From Firmicutes bacterium UBA4881 (lineage in GTDB: Bacteria > Bacillota > DTU065), in the NCBI GenBank assembly GCA_002399235.1, contig DHDH01000001.1:22517-86516 (forward strand): DNA of 64,000 nucleotides, written 5' to 3'. The position numbers and the translations under genes are program-made. Numbering within the stretch: the stretch's first letter is position 1; the number at the start of each line of letters is the position of its first letter. The notes beneath the pieces were generated by a model. That model saw nothing but the letters and a program-made list of their open reading frames with translations, searched no databases and had not been told where the DNA came from. Positions 1 to 7,905 of this stretch are shown here, in pieces.

Positions 1-1
1 G

Positions 2-139
2 CATGAAGATTTTTTCGAAGTCGAAAAGATACCTTTCCGAGGACTAATAAAACAGAGCAAAGGCTATATGAGCTGGCCTCAAAATACTAAAACCGATGGT
101 TTTTATTATTGCCGCTTAAAAAAGAAGCCAAATAAATAA
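2..139 (+). CDS. C-terminal end of a NOL1/NOP2/Sun-family rRNA cytosine methyltransferase (RsmB-like), cut by window edge
   Basis: Reading frame 2 is open from the window edge to a TAA at 137-139 and encodes about 45 residues. The end contains TDGFYYCRLKKK, which matches the conserved tail of Sun-family (RsmB/RsmF) S-adenosylmethionine-dependent rRNA m5C methyltransferases, where a DGFF-A-L/F-K motif closes the fold. The catalytic cysteines lie outside the window, so RsmB versus RsmF cannot be settled. The gene is followed after about 40 bases by spo0A in the same direction. Family call is good; exact enzyme is inference. Confidence 0.7.
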   Translation, partial: HEDFFEVEKIPFRGLIKQSKGYMSWPQNTKTDGFYYCRLKKKPNK

Positions 140-178
140 CTCTGGTCAGTTCTTATAATTGGAGGGGGGTGCCGCTAA

Positions 179-934
179 TTGGTTTCGGTAATGATTGCTG
201 ATAACAATACTGAGTTATGTAATATTATTGAGCGGTACCTTACTTTTCAACCAGAACTTGAAGTCTTAGGTTCAGTTTATAATGGCCTCGATGCAGTTAG
301 GATGGTAAGAGAACAAAGACCAGATCTATTAATTTTAGATATTGGGTTACCACTTTTAGATGGTCTAGGAGTGCTAGACGCTCTAAAGGGTGAGTTACCC
401 AAAGTTTTAGTTATTACTGCTTTTTCTAAAGAAGAAATTATCCAAGCTGCACTAAATAAAGGAGCTAGCTATTGTTTAATCAAACCTTTCTATCTATCTG
501 TTCTCGAAGAACAGCTCCGTGCCATTATTGCTAAAGAAGAACAAGTTGTTATGGATACCAATTTAGTTGGAATCCATTTAGAAGATAATTTCGTTCTCAA
601 CCAAATTGAGAATTTCCTTAACGAAATTGGCATTAGAAGTAATCTAAAAGGTTATGAATATTTAAGGGATATACTCTATCTAACAAGTAAAAACAGAGCT
701 TTGTTAGTAGATGGTTTAACTAAAAATCTTTATCCTAATTTAGCCAAAAGATTTAATACTTCACCAGAGTCAGTTGAAGCCGCGATTAGAGGCGCTTTAA
801 ATTCAGCCTGGAATGAAAATGAGAAAGGTTTTGTGGCTGTTTTCCCCAAAAGTATTAAAAGAGAGTGCCCGACAAATGCACATTTTATAATACTGGCAAG
901 AAATGAAGTTCTAAAAAGATTGCAACAAATATAA
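179..934 (+). CDS. spo0A: Spo0A-type sporulation response regulator (variant acidic pocket)
   Basis: 251 residues: an N-terminal receiver domain (about 1-120) and a C-terminal Spo0A DNA-binding domain (about 140-250). The receiver has a phosphoacceptor Asp in LILDIG, the switch Thr in ITAF and the conserved Lys in IKPF. The C-terminal half shows Spo0A hallmarks such as IKGY-like LKGYEYLRD, LYPNLAKRFNTSP and VEAAIRGAL, matching the sigma-A/0A-box binding domain. Spo0A is the phosphorelay-fed master regulator of entry into sporulation. The start is TTG at 179, placed by a strong GGAGGGGGG site about 9 bases upstream; no ATG has such spacing. Oddity: the acidic pair reads ADNN instead of ADDN, so one Mg-binding Asp is Asn. 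It sits after a Sun methyltransferase rather than after spoIVB, so it could be a second Spo0A paralogue. Confidence 0.93.
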   Translation: MVSVMIADNNTELCNIIERYLTFQPELEVLGSVYNGLDAVRMVREQRPDLLILDIGLPLLDGLGVLDALKGELPKVLVITAFSKEEIIQAALNKGASYCLIKPFYLSVLEEQLRAIIAKEEQVVMDTNLVGIHLEDNFVLNQIENFLNEIGIRSNLKGYEYLRDILYLTSKNRALLVDGLTKNLYPNLAKRFNTSPESVEAAIRGALNSAWNENEKGFVAVFPKSIKRECPTNAHFIILARNEVLKRLQQI

Positions 935-975
935 AGAGGAATCTGTAGGTGAAAAACAGATTCCTCTTTTGTTTT
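934..975 (+). terminator. Rho-independent terminator after spo0A
   Basis: A perfect 13-bp stem (934-946 with 956-968) begins in the stop codon of spo0A and is followed by a T-rich tract. It separates spo0A from the next gene, so the two are probably not co-transcribed. Confidence 0.85.
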
Positions 976-1051
976 CTTTGCCAATACAAAAGTCACATGA
1001 AGGACCTTTGTATCATAAACTGTTAGTAGCTTAGTTTGGGGAGGAAAATAT

Positions 1052-2209
1052 ATGATCTTTACAGAGGAATTACGCCTCTACGAGCAAGTAAATAGGGGGG
1101 CGACCTACTGGCAGGTTGAGGTATACAGCTACCAAGGTAACCGATGGGAGACCTCGCGAGGATTACGGGCACTAAAAGAGTGGCGACGTGGCAATTTTGA
1201 AAGTTCTAGAGAAGCTGCAGTTCAGTTAGCAAAAACTAGTTTAATTAAAGTAACTCTACCTTACAAAGGTGGCGATGGGGGTTATCTTTTAGATAATCAA
1301 TATTATCTTGTCGATGAACCTCAAGGCAGACCAATTGATCTTAGCAGCCCTTTAGATCTAGAACGGGTGGCCAAATTTTTAGCCAAACTGCACAAACTAG
1401 CACTATTTGCATCTCAGGAGAAAATGCTATCTATCCATATTTTACCAGAGACATTTTATGTTGGACGGTATGGGGAACTAGTACTTTGGGGTTTTGAAAA
1501 ATTGCGTATAGAAGATCCACTTTTAAGCCTTACTCATCTGCTGCACGATTGTGAGGATGATGCTGCGAGAGAATTTGTGCTAAATAAGTATGCAGAGATC
1601 AGGCCAATATCTAAGCAAGAGACGTTGTCAGCCGAGCAAAAAATATGGGACTCTGCGATAATGCTTGGTCAATTAGGCAAGAAGCAAGTAGATTCTCAAC
1701 AACAGCTAGAGAAAATAAGAGAACTAATTAACCTAATCTGGCCTTTAATTTCTACCCAAGAATATACTAATATTCCTATTTCTCAACCTAGTTTGAGTAT
1801 AAGTGATCTTAATGATCTACAGATTTCCTACCCTAAAATGGATCTGAGTGTTGAAAAAACTTCGGTGCCTGTTAATAACTATTATGGTGAAAATTGGAAT
1901 ACTATTAATGTAACGAATCTACCACCTTGTGAAGAGGAACTTTTACAACGGACAATAGCTAGTCAAAGTGCACAGAGTTTTCAATCTGAGGTAGAGGCTA
2001 CTGCACAAGAAGTTTTAGAGCAAGAACCATTACAAGTAGTATACGAAGAGAAACCCGACCAGGGTATAGAGGAAGAAGCAAATAATTTGCAGGAAAAACT
2101 CCCAGTAGCTGGTGGGGAAGAAGAAAAAAGAAATCAAGAGCAAGTTGAAGTAAAAACAGAGCCTATAGCTTGGAAACCATTCCCTAAGCTTCCTAATAGG
2201 AGGTGGTAA
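1052..2209 (+). CDS. CotS-like spore protein, probable pseudokinase
   Basis: 385 residues with no signal peptide. The middle section (about residues 84-166) follows the pattern of CotS/YutH-type spore-coat kinase-fold proteins: YYLVDEPQGRPIDLSSPLDL, then a helix ending AKFLAKLHKLA, then a region ending LLSLTHLLHD. Where kinase-fold family members have an HGD catalytic loop and a DFD metal motif, this protein has SIHILPETFYV and LVLWGFEKLRI, so both catalytic elements seem lost. The C-terminal third (from about 290) is Glu/Gln-rich and low in complexity. The start has a GGGGAGGAAAA site. It is one base from the next gene, so the two form an operon. The CotS link is a pattern match by eye; a structural role in the spore is inference. 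Confidence 0.5.
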   Translation: MIFTEELRLYEQVNRGATYWQVEVYSYQGNRWETSRGLRALKEWRRGNFESSREAAVQLAKTSLIKVTLPYKGGDGGYLLDNQYYLVDEPQGRPIDLSSPLDLERVAKFLAKLHKLALFASQEKMLSIHILPETFYVGRYGELVLWGFEKLRIEDPLLSLTHLLHDCEDDAAREFVLNKYAEIRPISKQETLSAEQKIWDSAIMLGQLGKKQVDSQQQLEKIRELINLIWPLISTQEYTNIPISQPSLSISDLNDLQISYPKMDLSVEKTSVPVNNYYGENWNTINVTNLPPCEEELLQRTIASQSAQSFQSEVEATAQEVLEQEPLQVVYEEKPDQGIEEEANNLQEKLPVAGGEEEKRNQEQVEVKTEPIAWKPFPKLPNRRW

Positions 2210-2210
2210 T

Positions 2211-3389
2211 GTGAGTGAAGAACGCAACTACTATTTTGTTAAAGATGGTAGGCCAGTAGAAGATTCACCTTATGTTAGGCAACAAATTGTAGCTTTAATG
2301 AAAGAGCGTAACGAAACAGGACTAGTTTTAGTAGGTTACGAAGAACAAGCTACATCAGTTGGTGTTCCGGTGGATGCTTTACAAGCAGTAGAACTTTTTG
2401 TTTCTGCGGGTCTTGATGTTGGTCAGGCCGGTGCTTGCACTCTACCTCAACTATCTTTTATGGCTAAAAATCTCGGAGCTTCTGCTTGCTATGTAGATGA
2501 TTCCGTTTGCTACTTAGATAAGGGTGGTGGATATCTAGATGGCAAGATGGAATTAAAACGAATTGAAAAAAAACCTAGGGGTAAATTAATGCGTTTTGAG
2601 ATACAAAGAGAATATATTAGACATCTTCGTAAAGAGATTGCAACAGATAGACTCCATAATATAGCTTTAGCAGTAGGTGGCTTAAATCCCAAATTGTTAA
2701 GTCTTCTTGCACAGATTATACCACTAAAGGGCCTTTGGCGAGTACGCTCAGAAGCCTCACCATCATTAAGCCAAGTGGCAGAATCAGTTGTAAGATCTAG
2801 AGCTGATGTCGGTATAAAACTTAATTCAGCAGGAACAAAAGTTGAGTTTGTTGACGAAAATGGAACAACAGTTACAACTGAAGAAGCTTCAGCTTTAATA
2901 GTTCGCTATCTCAAAGAACAAGGAAGTTTAAACGGCAAAGTAGCCAGAAGATGGAATGTATCACGCTTCTTTGATCGGGTGATGGAGAAAACAGGAATTA
3001 CAATAGAAGAAAACGCCGACTTTTCAGTCGGCGACGAGATTGTTTTTCAACCCCACTTAAATATCGGGGATGGATTGTGGTTAGGTCTTATAATCTGCGA
3101 AATTGTTGCAGTAGGGGAGAGACCTCTATCAGAGCTAATAAAAGAAATGCATAAAGTAGTACCAAAAAGAGAAAGTAAGCAACTTAAAGCTAGTGAAGGA
3201 CAGTTAGATAGATTCTTACGCAAGTTAACGGGGAAAGCCTTATTAGCTAGAGATAGAGGAGAATTGCAAATAGATGGAGATATTATCTCTTGGCTAAAAA
3301 ATAGCCAATATAAGTACGACGTTTTTTTAGATGGTGATCGTTCTAGACTGCACTTTTGGTTAGAACAGTTTCCCCAAGATACTTTGTAA
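2211..3389 (+). CDS. Degenerate phosphohexomutase-family protein (probable pseudoenzyme)
   Basis: 392 residues aligning in order with alpha-D-phosphohexomutases (phosphoglucomutase/phosphomannomutase), but with every signature site changed. The GAGTTP-like element appears as AGACTLPQLSFMAKNLGAS; the phosphoserine loop TASHNP is replaced by YVDDSVCY (about 94-101); the metal loop DGDADR is replaced by LNSAGTK (about 204-210) followed by the expected VDENG; and no RPSGTEP phosphate loop is seen near the C-terminus. The domain linker (GKVARRWNVSRFFDRV) and the DGLWLGLIICEIVA helix remain recognisable. No mutase activity is expected. The start is GTG with an AGGAGGTGG site, one base after the CotS-like gene. 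Its last 47 bases overlap the 3' end of the opposing DUF4435 gene. Confidence 0.7.
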   Translation: MSEERNYYFVKDGRPVEDSPYVRQQIVALMKERNETGLVLVGYEEQATSVGVPVDALQAVELFVSAGLDVGQAGACTLPQLSFMAKNLGASACYVDDSVCYLDKGGGYLDGKMELKRIEKKPRGKLMRFEIQREYIRHLRKEIATDRLHNIALAVGGLNPKLLSLLAQIIPLKGLWRVRSEASPSLSQVAESVVRSRADVGIKLNSAGTKVEFVDENGTTVTTEEASALIVRYLKEQGSLNGKVARRWNVSRFFDRVMEKTGITIEENADFSVGDEIVFQPHLNIGDGLWLGLIICEIVAVGERPLSELIKEMHKVVPKRESKQLKASEGQLDRFLRKLTGKALLARDRGELQIDGDIISWLKNSQYKYDVFLDGDRSRLHFWLEQFPQDTL

Positions 3390-4197
3390 TGAGAAATTGC
3401 ACCAGACGGTTAAGCTCTTTAGGAGCTTCCGTTCTGGATACATAATAATTGATAAAGATGTGCTTGTCAGGGCGTGTACGAGGGACTGGGAATGTTTTAA
3501 GTAGGTGGTTAAAGATCATTTTACCACTTACTTTTTGCTGCCATAGTTCAGGCTTGGTTGATAGCAACTCGAGGCGGAGAAAATACTCATCAGGATCAGG
3601 CAAACCTTGATTACGACAAAAGATTAAAATGTTTTGATATAGTTTTTCTGGTTCCAAATGCGGTGAGTCTTTATACTCAAGTTGCATAGCTTGACCATAT
3701 TTTTGTCCTAAGTCCCAAGCAAGCCAGTTATAAGCTGCTGCTGGTAGGTAGGCTTTAAATATATTGCCGATGCTTTCTCTACATTCTTCGACACTCCGCC
3801 ACCCTTTAGGTAATTTATTACGCCAAAATAGCAAAGCTATTTCATACCAACCTTCAGGTTCTAATAAGTAATTTTCTAAAGTATAACGTTCAGTGCGATA
3901 GATATGATCAGTATAATTTGGTTCGTATTGGTTTTTAACTATTAATTGGGTAGAAAAGTCACGGTCAATAATTCCAGCGACATGTCTTTGTTCTCGTTCT
4001 ATAAACAAAGTCTCAACAGCATCAATAACTTTTGAATAACCATCTTGGGGGTAAAAGGTAATTAGATGGGCTAAATCCCCAAACCATTGGGAATAAACCC
4101 ATTCATCATCTCCATTGTGAACACCTTCGATAATTACCGATAATCCCTTGCCAGAACGAATCTTAAGTAGTAGCTGATTTAAAGAAAGATAATTCAT
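3343..4197 (-). CDS. DUF4435 (TOPRIM-like) effector of a two-gene ATPase defence module, AriB-like
   Basis: 284 residues with the layout of DUF4435 proteins: an acidic early motif IIEGVHNGDDEWVY (about 21-35), a GIIDRDF strand (about 95-101) and a long helical C-terminal half. These acidic clusters are typical of TOPRIM-like nuclease folds. In PARIS-type systems the DUF4435 protein (AriB) is the toxic nuclease released by an ABC-type ATPase (AriA) when phage anti-restriction proteins are sensed. Here the partner ATPase lies directly upstream and its TGA overlaps this ATG (TGATG), so translation is coupled. The start has GGAGGTGAACATTG before it. The 3' end runs 47 bases into the opposing gene. 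Which phage trigger it senses, or whether it is defence at all, is inference. Confidence 0.65.
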   Translation of the reverse strand: MNYLSLNQLLLKIRSGKGLSVIIEGVHNGDDEWVYSQWFGDLAHLITFYPQDGYSKVIDAVETLFIEREQRHVAGIIDRDFSTQLIVKNQYEPNYTDHIYRTERYTLENYLLEPEGWYEIALLFWRNKLPKGWRSVEECRESIGNIFKAYLPAAAYNWLAWDLGQKYGQAMQLEYKDSPHLEPEKLYQNILIFCRNQGLPDPDEYFLRLELLSTKPELWQQKVSGKMIFNHLLKTFPVPRTRPDKHIFINYYVSRTEAPKELNRLVQFLITKYLGETVLTKSAV

Positions 4198-5012
4198 CAA
4201 TGTTCACCTCCGCAAAGGGAGTCAAGACTAAAGACTTCTGTATCAGAGGAAGCTCTTACGATCTCCAAGGAATGAGTTGCTATTAATAGTTGACAGTTAT
4301 GTTTTTTTAAGTAATTTGAGATTAAGTGATAAAGACGTCTTTGTAGGGTGGGATGTAGACTAATTTCGAACTCATCAATTATGACAAGAGAATTAGGTTT
4401 CATATGTTTTTCGATTAAAGTTAAAAGAATTAATGCTTGTTTTTCACCAGCAGGAAGTTTTCTCAGGGGAATGGGTGTATTGTTGCTTGCTGAAGCCGAA
4501 AGAGTATAGTGATTTTCTACATATTCAAGTGTTCTATTCTCAAAAAATAAGCTGGGTAAATGAGGAATACCTTTTTGCAAATATAGTTCGGGGCTATCTT
4601 CTTGAGGATGATATTTATAACCAAATACCGTTTCTTTTGGTTGTTCGTGGACTTCAAGTAGATATCTTTCAGCTGGAAAGTAAAGATAATATGGTATTAG
4701 GTTAGGATCACCACTAATTGTTAAATGGCCATCGTCAAGGGTTATCTCAAGATTATTATCATCACTATCGGCAAATTCTAGCGAAACAGTGGCTCGGGTT
4801 TGGACAAGTTCTGTAAACAGGTCATCTTTTATGCCTTTGGAACCTTTTATGAGTGATGCCACAACTTCTAAGATAGTACTTTTACCAGAAGCATTAGTAC
4901 CTACTAAAATGATACGTGAATTAGTCATCCCTGTGTAAGGGTCTAAAAAAGATAGCACAGTACTTTTATGAAAATTACGGAATCCTGATATAGTAACTTG
5001 ACTAAGTTGCAA
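4197..5012 (-). CDS. AAA/ABC-type ATPase of a two-gene defence module, AriA-like
   Basis: 271 residues of a compact Rad50/RecF-like ATPase. Walker A is GTNASGKST (about 38-46), the ABC signature-like segment is LPAGEKQALILL (about 186-197), Walker B is LVIIDEFEISLHP (about 209-221) and the H-loop is LIATHS (about 243-248). No coiled coil is inserted, so it is shorter than OLD or typical AriA proteins. TTG at 5012 is taken as start because AAAGGAGTGATTCAT precedes it and the product then begins MQLSQVTISGFRNF, as these ATPases usually do. It is translationally coupled to the DUF4435 gene. OLD-like or other AAA_15/AAA_21 systems are alternatives to PARIS. Confidence 0.7.
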   Translation of the reverse strand: MQLSQVTISGFRNFHKSTVLSFLDPYTGMTNSRIILVGTNASGKSTILEVVASLIKGSKGIKDDLFTELVQTRATVSLEFADSDDNNLEITLDDGHLTISGDPNLIPYYLYFPAERYLLEVHEQPKETVFGYKYHPQEDSPELYLQKGIPHLPSLFFENRTLEYVENHYTLSASASNNTPIPLRKLPAGEKQALILLTLIEKHMKPNSLVIIDEFEISLHPTLQRRLYHLISNYLKKHNCQLLIATHSLEIVRASSDTEVFSLDSLCGGEH

Positions 5013-5397
5013 ATGAATCACTCCTTTAAAAACAAGTAGCAAAAAGGTTCTTTAGGAACTAAAATAAATTGGAGTGTGCCCCAATGGTTTGAACAATAAC
5101 AGGTAGTTTTTTATATACTAGTATTATGCCTAAAGTAACCAGTCTTTGCTTTTGATCACATTGTATCAGAAGGGCAGGAGGTCCTCAAATTTAATTTCGT
5201 TAAAATGTCTTTGTACTAAGATGTTTTTCGTTTCTAATTAGAGATTTGACTTTTAAGTCCATAATAAAAGGTATGGAGTAACAAAAGTTTGTATAACATT
5301 AGTTTCTAACATCTAAATATGAGTCAAAGAGTTTATTACCCTCTTAAATTTATATACATAAGTTATACTAACCTTTCTAGAAAGGGAGGCGTAAAAT
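5013..5397. other. Intergenic stretch upstream of the ATPase module
   Basis: AT-rich sequence between the divergent ATPase and the 34-residue peptide gene. I see no convincing open frame. A TTGACT hexamer near 5247 could be a -35 element for the peptide gene, but no good -10 follows at the right distance. Confidence 0.4.
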
Positions 5398-5502
5398 ATG
5401 GTAGATACAACATCTGACGGCCAAGAAGCAGCAACCTTGTTTTTGATCCTCATACTTTTGGTCATCATGACAATGAATGGCGGATGCAATAAGGGCTGGT
5501 AG
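5398..5502 (+). CDS. 34-residue hydrophobic peptide
   Basis: An ATG at 5398 follows a good AAAGGGAGG site by eight bases and opens a 34-codon frame ending in TAG. The product has a short polar N-terminus (MVDTTSDGQEA), one hydrophobic segment (about residues 12-26, LFLILILLVIM) and a polar end NGGCNKGW with a single cysteine. A strong hairpin terminator follows 14 bases after the stop, which supports a real transcription unit. It resembles in size and layout the tiny single-span sporulation peptides of Bacillota, but I do not recognise a family. Confidence 0.6.
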   Translation: MVDTTSDGQEAATLFLILILLVIMTMNGGCNKGW

Positions 5503-5516
5503 GTCGCTTGTAAATA

Positions 5517-5552
5517 GAAATAGCTCTCCTCTTAAGGGAGGAGAGCTATTTC
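5517..5552 (+). terminator. Hairpin terminator after the small peptide gene
   Basis: A perfect 15-bp inverted repeat (5517-5531 with 5538-5552, six-base loop) followed by a short T-rich tail. The U-tract is weak, but stem strength and position directly after the stop codon support termination. Confidence 0.75.
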
Positions 5553-5639
5553 TTTAGCTTGTAACTTTAGGGGATATAAGGTGAGGAGGAGATTAGTAAA
5601 AGATAAAGAAAAGAGTCTATAATGGAAGGAGAGAGGTAA

Positions 5640-5842
5640 ATGGCAGAAAAAAGGTAAGATTTTAATAGTCGACTAAATACATTGATTGGAGAAGGAATAG
5701 AAGTACTTACCGATAATAGCGAAATGTATTTAACTGGTAAACTCAGAGCGGTTTATGACGGTTATATTGTGTGGAACAAGATAATGGGAAAGTAACATAC
5801 ATAAATACTAATAAGATTGTTTACTTTATAGCAAACAAATAA
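5640..5842 (+). pseudogene. Broken YuzF/DUF2642-like small protein gene
   Basis: ATG at 5640 follows a GGAAGGAGAGAGG site but hits TAA after five codons (5655-5657). The same frame then encodes LNTLIGEGIEVLTD..MYLTGKLRAVYDGYIV, and after a one-base shift near 5770 a second frame continues DNGKVTYINTNKIVYFI to TAA at 5840-5842. Joined, these give an about 65-residue Sm-like small protein of the YuzF/DUF2642 type, with the typical GxVxVxT, GxLxxVxxDYIVV and YINxxKIVYI pattern. One nonsense codon plus one frameshift indicate a decayed gene, unless both are assembly errors. Confidence 0.6.
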
Positions 5843-6086
5843 GCAATAACTTATGAATAAGTTATCTATAAGATGGTAGAAAGAAGATATTTTTTGTCCA
5901 TCCGTTCTGGAAAATGTTATCGGCTACAGTTACAGGGGGTGTCTTGGCAATAAAGCTTTTCTTTATAACTTTATCTAGTAGGATAGATGGGTGAGGAGTT
6001 CTTCTTACCAAAAAAGCCTTTAAAGTAGGTATTGTATATAGGAATTTAGGTAAAGAATGGCATAAAATCTATGACATATGAATTGG
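5843..6086. other. Decayed intergenic sequence
   Basis: No intact gene is visible. A short inverted repeat ATAACTTAT/ATAAGTTAT lies near 5846-5866. Two short open fragments on the plus strand (about 5888-5993, hydrophobic, and about 6007-6078) have no start signal and look like gene remnants. Confidence 0.35.
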
Positions 6087-6115
6087 AAAAGGGTATCTAA
6101 TAATACCCTTTTTCA
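6087..6115. terminator. Rho-independent terminator upstream of the DUF2935 gene end
   Basis: A ten-bp stem AAAAGGGTAT/ATACCCTTTT (6087-6096 with 6103-6112) is flanked by A-run and T-run, so it can act in both directions. It lies beyond the 3' end of the minus-strand DUF2935 gene. Confidence 0.75.
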
Positions 6116-6153
6116 ACTATAAAATATTAGAAAGATGCTTTGACAGTAAAGAC

Positions 6154-7080
6154 TTACGTTAAGTGACAGTAAAATGTTTTAAGGAGCCTTAAGAAGTGGC
6201 TAGCTTCGCGCAAGACATGGTCGCCAAGTAGAGGAATGATTATAGATTGTATATTACAACCGAGTAAACCCTGAGTTCCTTGAGCTTTGAAGTCACGAAT
6301 TCTTTTTGTGGCATTTAAGCTGTCTTCTGTGACCTCAGTAAGTGGTATATTCATCTCCATGGCTTCTTCCACTTCTTCTACTAACGTGTCAAATTCATTA
6401 CCAAAGTTGTTAGCTATGGTTATTAACTCATTTTCCGTTGGGTCTAGCAATCCTATAATAAACTTGGAATGCTCCGCCATTATTCTGTTCCAAAATAGTT
6501 CTTGTTCCAAAACTTCTCTTTCTACATTGATCCTTTCTCGGTTTTGAAGTCTTTGAACCATCTGCAGATATAATTTTGCTTCGCGTAGAATGTGATCGAT
6601 TAACAAGGGATAATTAACGGTGAACATTTGACAGGATAAAACATTGGATAGAATGGTTGTCTTAAATTGGATAATCCTGCCAATTAAATCCGTAGCTCTT
6701 TGATTAAGTGCAACAACCTTTTGCTCTAGTTGGGGGTCAATTTCTTTGTCGCCACCTATTAAGTCGATTTCAGCTTGTGTTATATCTGTTGGTATTTGAA
6801 TTCCCGCTAAAAATGAAGTGGTTTTTTCTGCATTCAGAGTATAGGGTGTCACTACCTCACCCGATTGAAGCACATCAGGGCTAACGACACCGTTGGCAAC
6901 AGCAACGACATCTCTTAGAAAACTATCGAACTCCATTCTAAAAGCGTCTGCTTGTCGGGTAAATTCAGCATCTCTTGGGGTAAATCCGACTTCGAGAAAA
7001 AATGAGTGTTCTTTCATAATCCGGGCAAAAAAAAGATGCAAATCAATAGATTGACGAACAAAATCTATACTTGGCAACAT
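6154..7080 (-). CDS. DUF2935 family protein, ferritin/hemerythrin-like
   Basis: 308 residues made of two similar all-alpha halves. Each half opens with a helix carrying an RIM-EHS motif (FFARIMKEHSFF near 17-28 and WNRIMAEHSKF near 195) and later a helix with DHILREA or DHVLREA-F-R. The repeated Glu-His and Asp-His-Glu positions are those expected for a di-metal site in DUF2935 proteins, common in spore-forming Firmicutes and of unknown function. No signal peptide. The start has GGGAGGAATAAACT before ATG. It stands alone, with decayed sequence on both sides. Family call is confident; metal binding is inferred. Confidence 0.85.
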   Translation of the reverse strand: MLPSIDFVRQSIDLHLFFARIMKEHSFFLEVGFTPRDAEFTRQADAFRMEFDSFLRDVVAVANGVVSPDVLQSGEVVTPYTLNAEKTTSFLAGIQIPTDITQAEIDLIGGDKEIDPQLEQKVVALNQRATDLIGRIIQFKTTILSNVLSCQMFTVNYPLLIDHILREAKLYLQMVQRLQNRERINVEREVLEQELFWNRIMAEHSKFIIGLLDPTENELITIANNFGNEFDTLVEEVEEAMEMNIPLTEVTEDSLNATKRIRDFKAQGTQGLLGCNIQSIIIPLLGDHVLREASHFLRLLKTFYCHLT

Positions 7081-7905
7081 AGTTTATTCCTCCCAAAATT
7101 TTCAGCTTATGCTGTCATAGTATTTCTAGATTGCTTTAAGCGTTACATTCTCCAAAAAGAATTAGCATTCATGATTGTATTCTCAGATAAGAAACTCTAT
7201 GCTTTGAGCCAATTTGGCTAAATGTTTTATAGTAAACGGCAAGGAACAGGTGCACCGCCTGTTGTTACAGTCTAAAAGACTTGCAACTAAGGTGTACCGG
7301 AACATGGTTAGGGCTGGAAGCCTTATCTGCGCGTTATCAATGAAAGCATTTAGCGTCCTGGGCGGGTCCTTTTGACAAGTAGAAGAGAAATCTTACCTCT
7401 ATGGTGGTTCACCTCTAAGAATTTGATTCGATAACCTTCCTACAGCTATAGTTCATGTTGTGGGGGAAATCGAGAATTAACAGATATGTTTCAAAGATTT
7501 ATGTTGCATTACCGTTTTCAAGCTAAGTTTTGTAACAAAGCTGCTGGGCACGAAAAAGTGCGAAGATGATATGAATCGTAACCATTATAAAAGTGTTGGT
7601 TTGAAGAAAGTAAAAAACACCTATTGCCGTTACCTTCTACTCCATTTTAAATAGACTAAATATAAGAAACTTAGACTTGGGATATGACATTTAATGGTGA
7701 AACTTACCGGCTAAGAAACGCTTTATCAGCAAATATTCCAAAAATAATCCTCTCCCTCCCTACGGAAGGCAGTCAATCCATGGTAGCGTGGTCTAAAAAA
7801 TTAGTTGCCGAACTCTAAAATTTCAGATTGCCAAATACAACCTCCCTCAGCAATCTTGGAATCCAGTAGATAATCATAATGGGTATATAAAGGTGGTTCA
7901 ACAAA
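7081..7905. other. 825-bp stretch without an intact gene
   Basis: Both strands carry many stops and no frame with a plausible start. The segment 7250-7480 has a locally higher GC content and structured-RNA look (for example ACCGGAACATGGTTAGGG near 7294), vaguely like the 5' part of a group II intron, but no intron boundary or reverse-transcriptase frame could be recognised. The rest is AT-rich and unassigned. Confidence 0.3.

Noticed and set aside
730..996. Minus-strand open frame opposite spo0A
   Set aside because: A shadow of spo0A and its terminator; no start signal.
3014..3034. GC-rich 8-bp hairpin inside the pseudomutase gene
   Set aside because: It lies in the coding frame, has no T-run, and its codons encode a plausible segment; no regulatory role can be supported.
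7250..7700. Possible group II intron 5' region (structured, GC-richer patch)
   Set aside because: Only short, vague resemblance; no 5' boundary, domain V or reverse transcriptase frame could be recognised.
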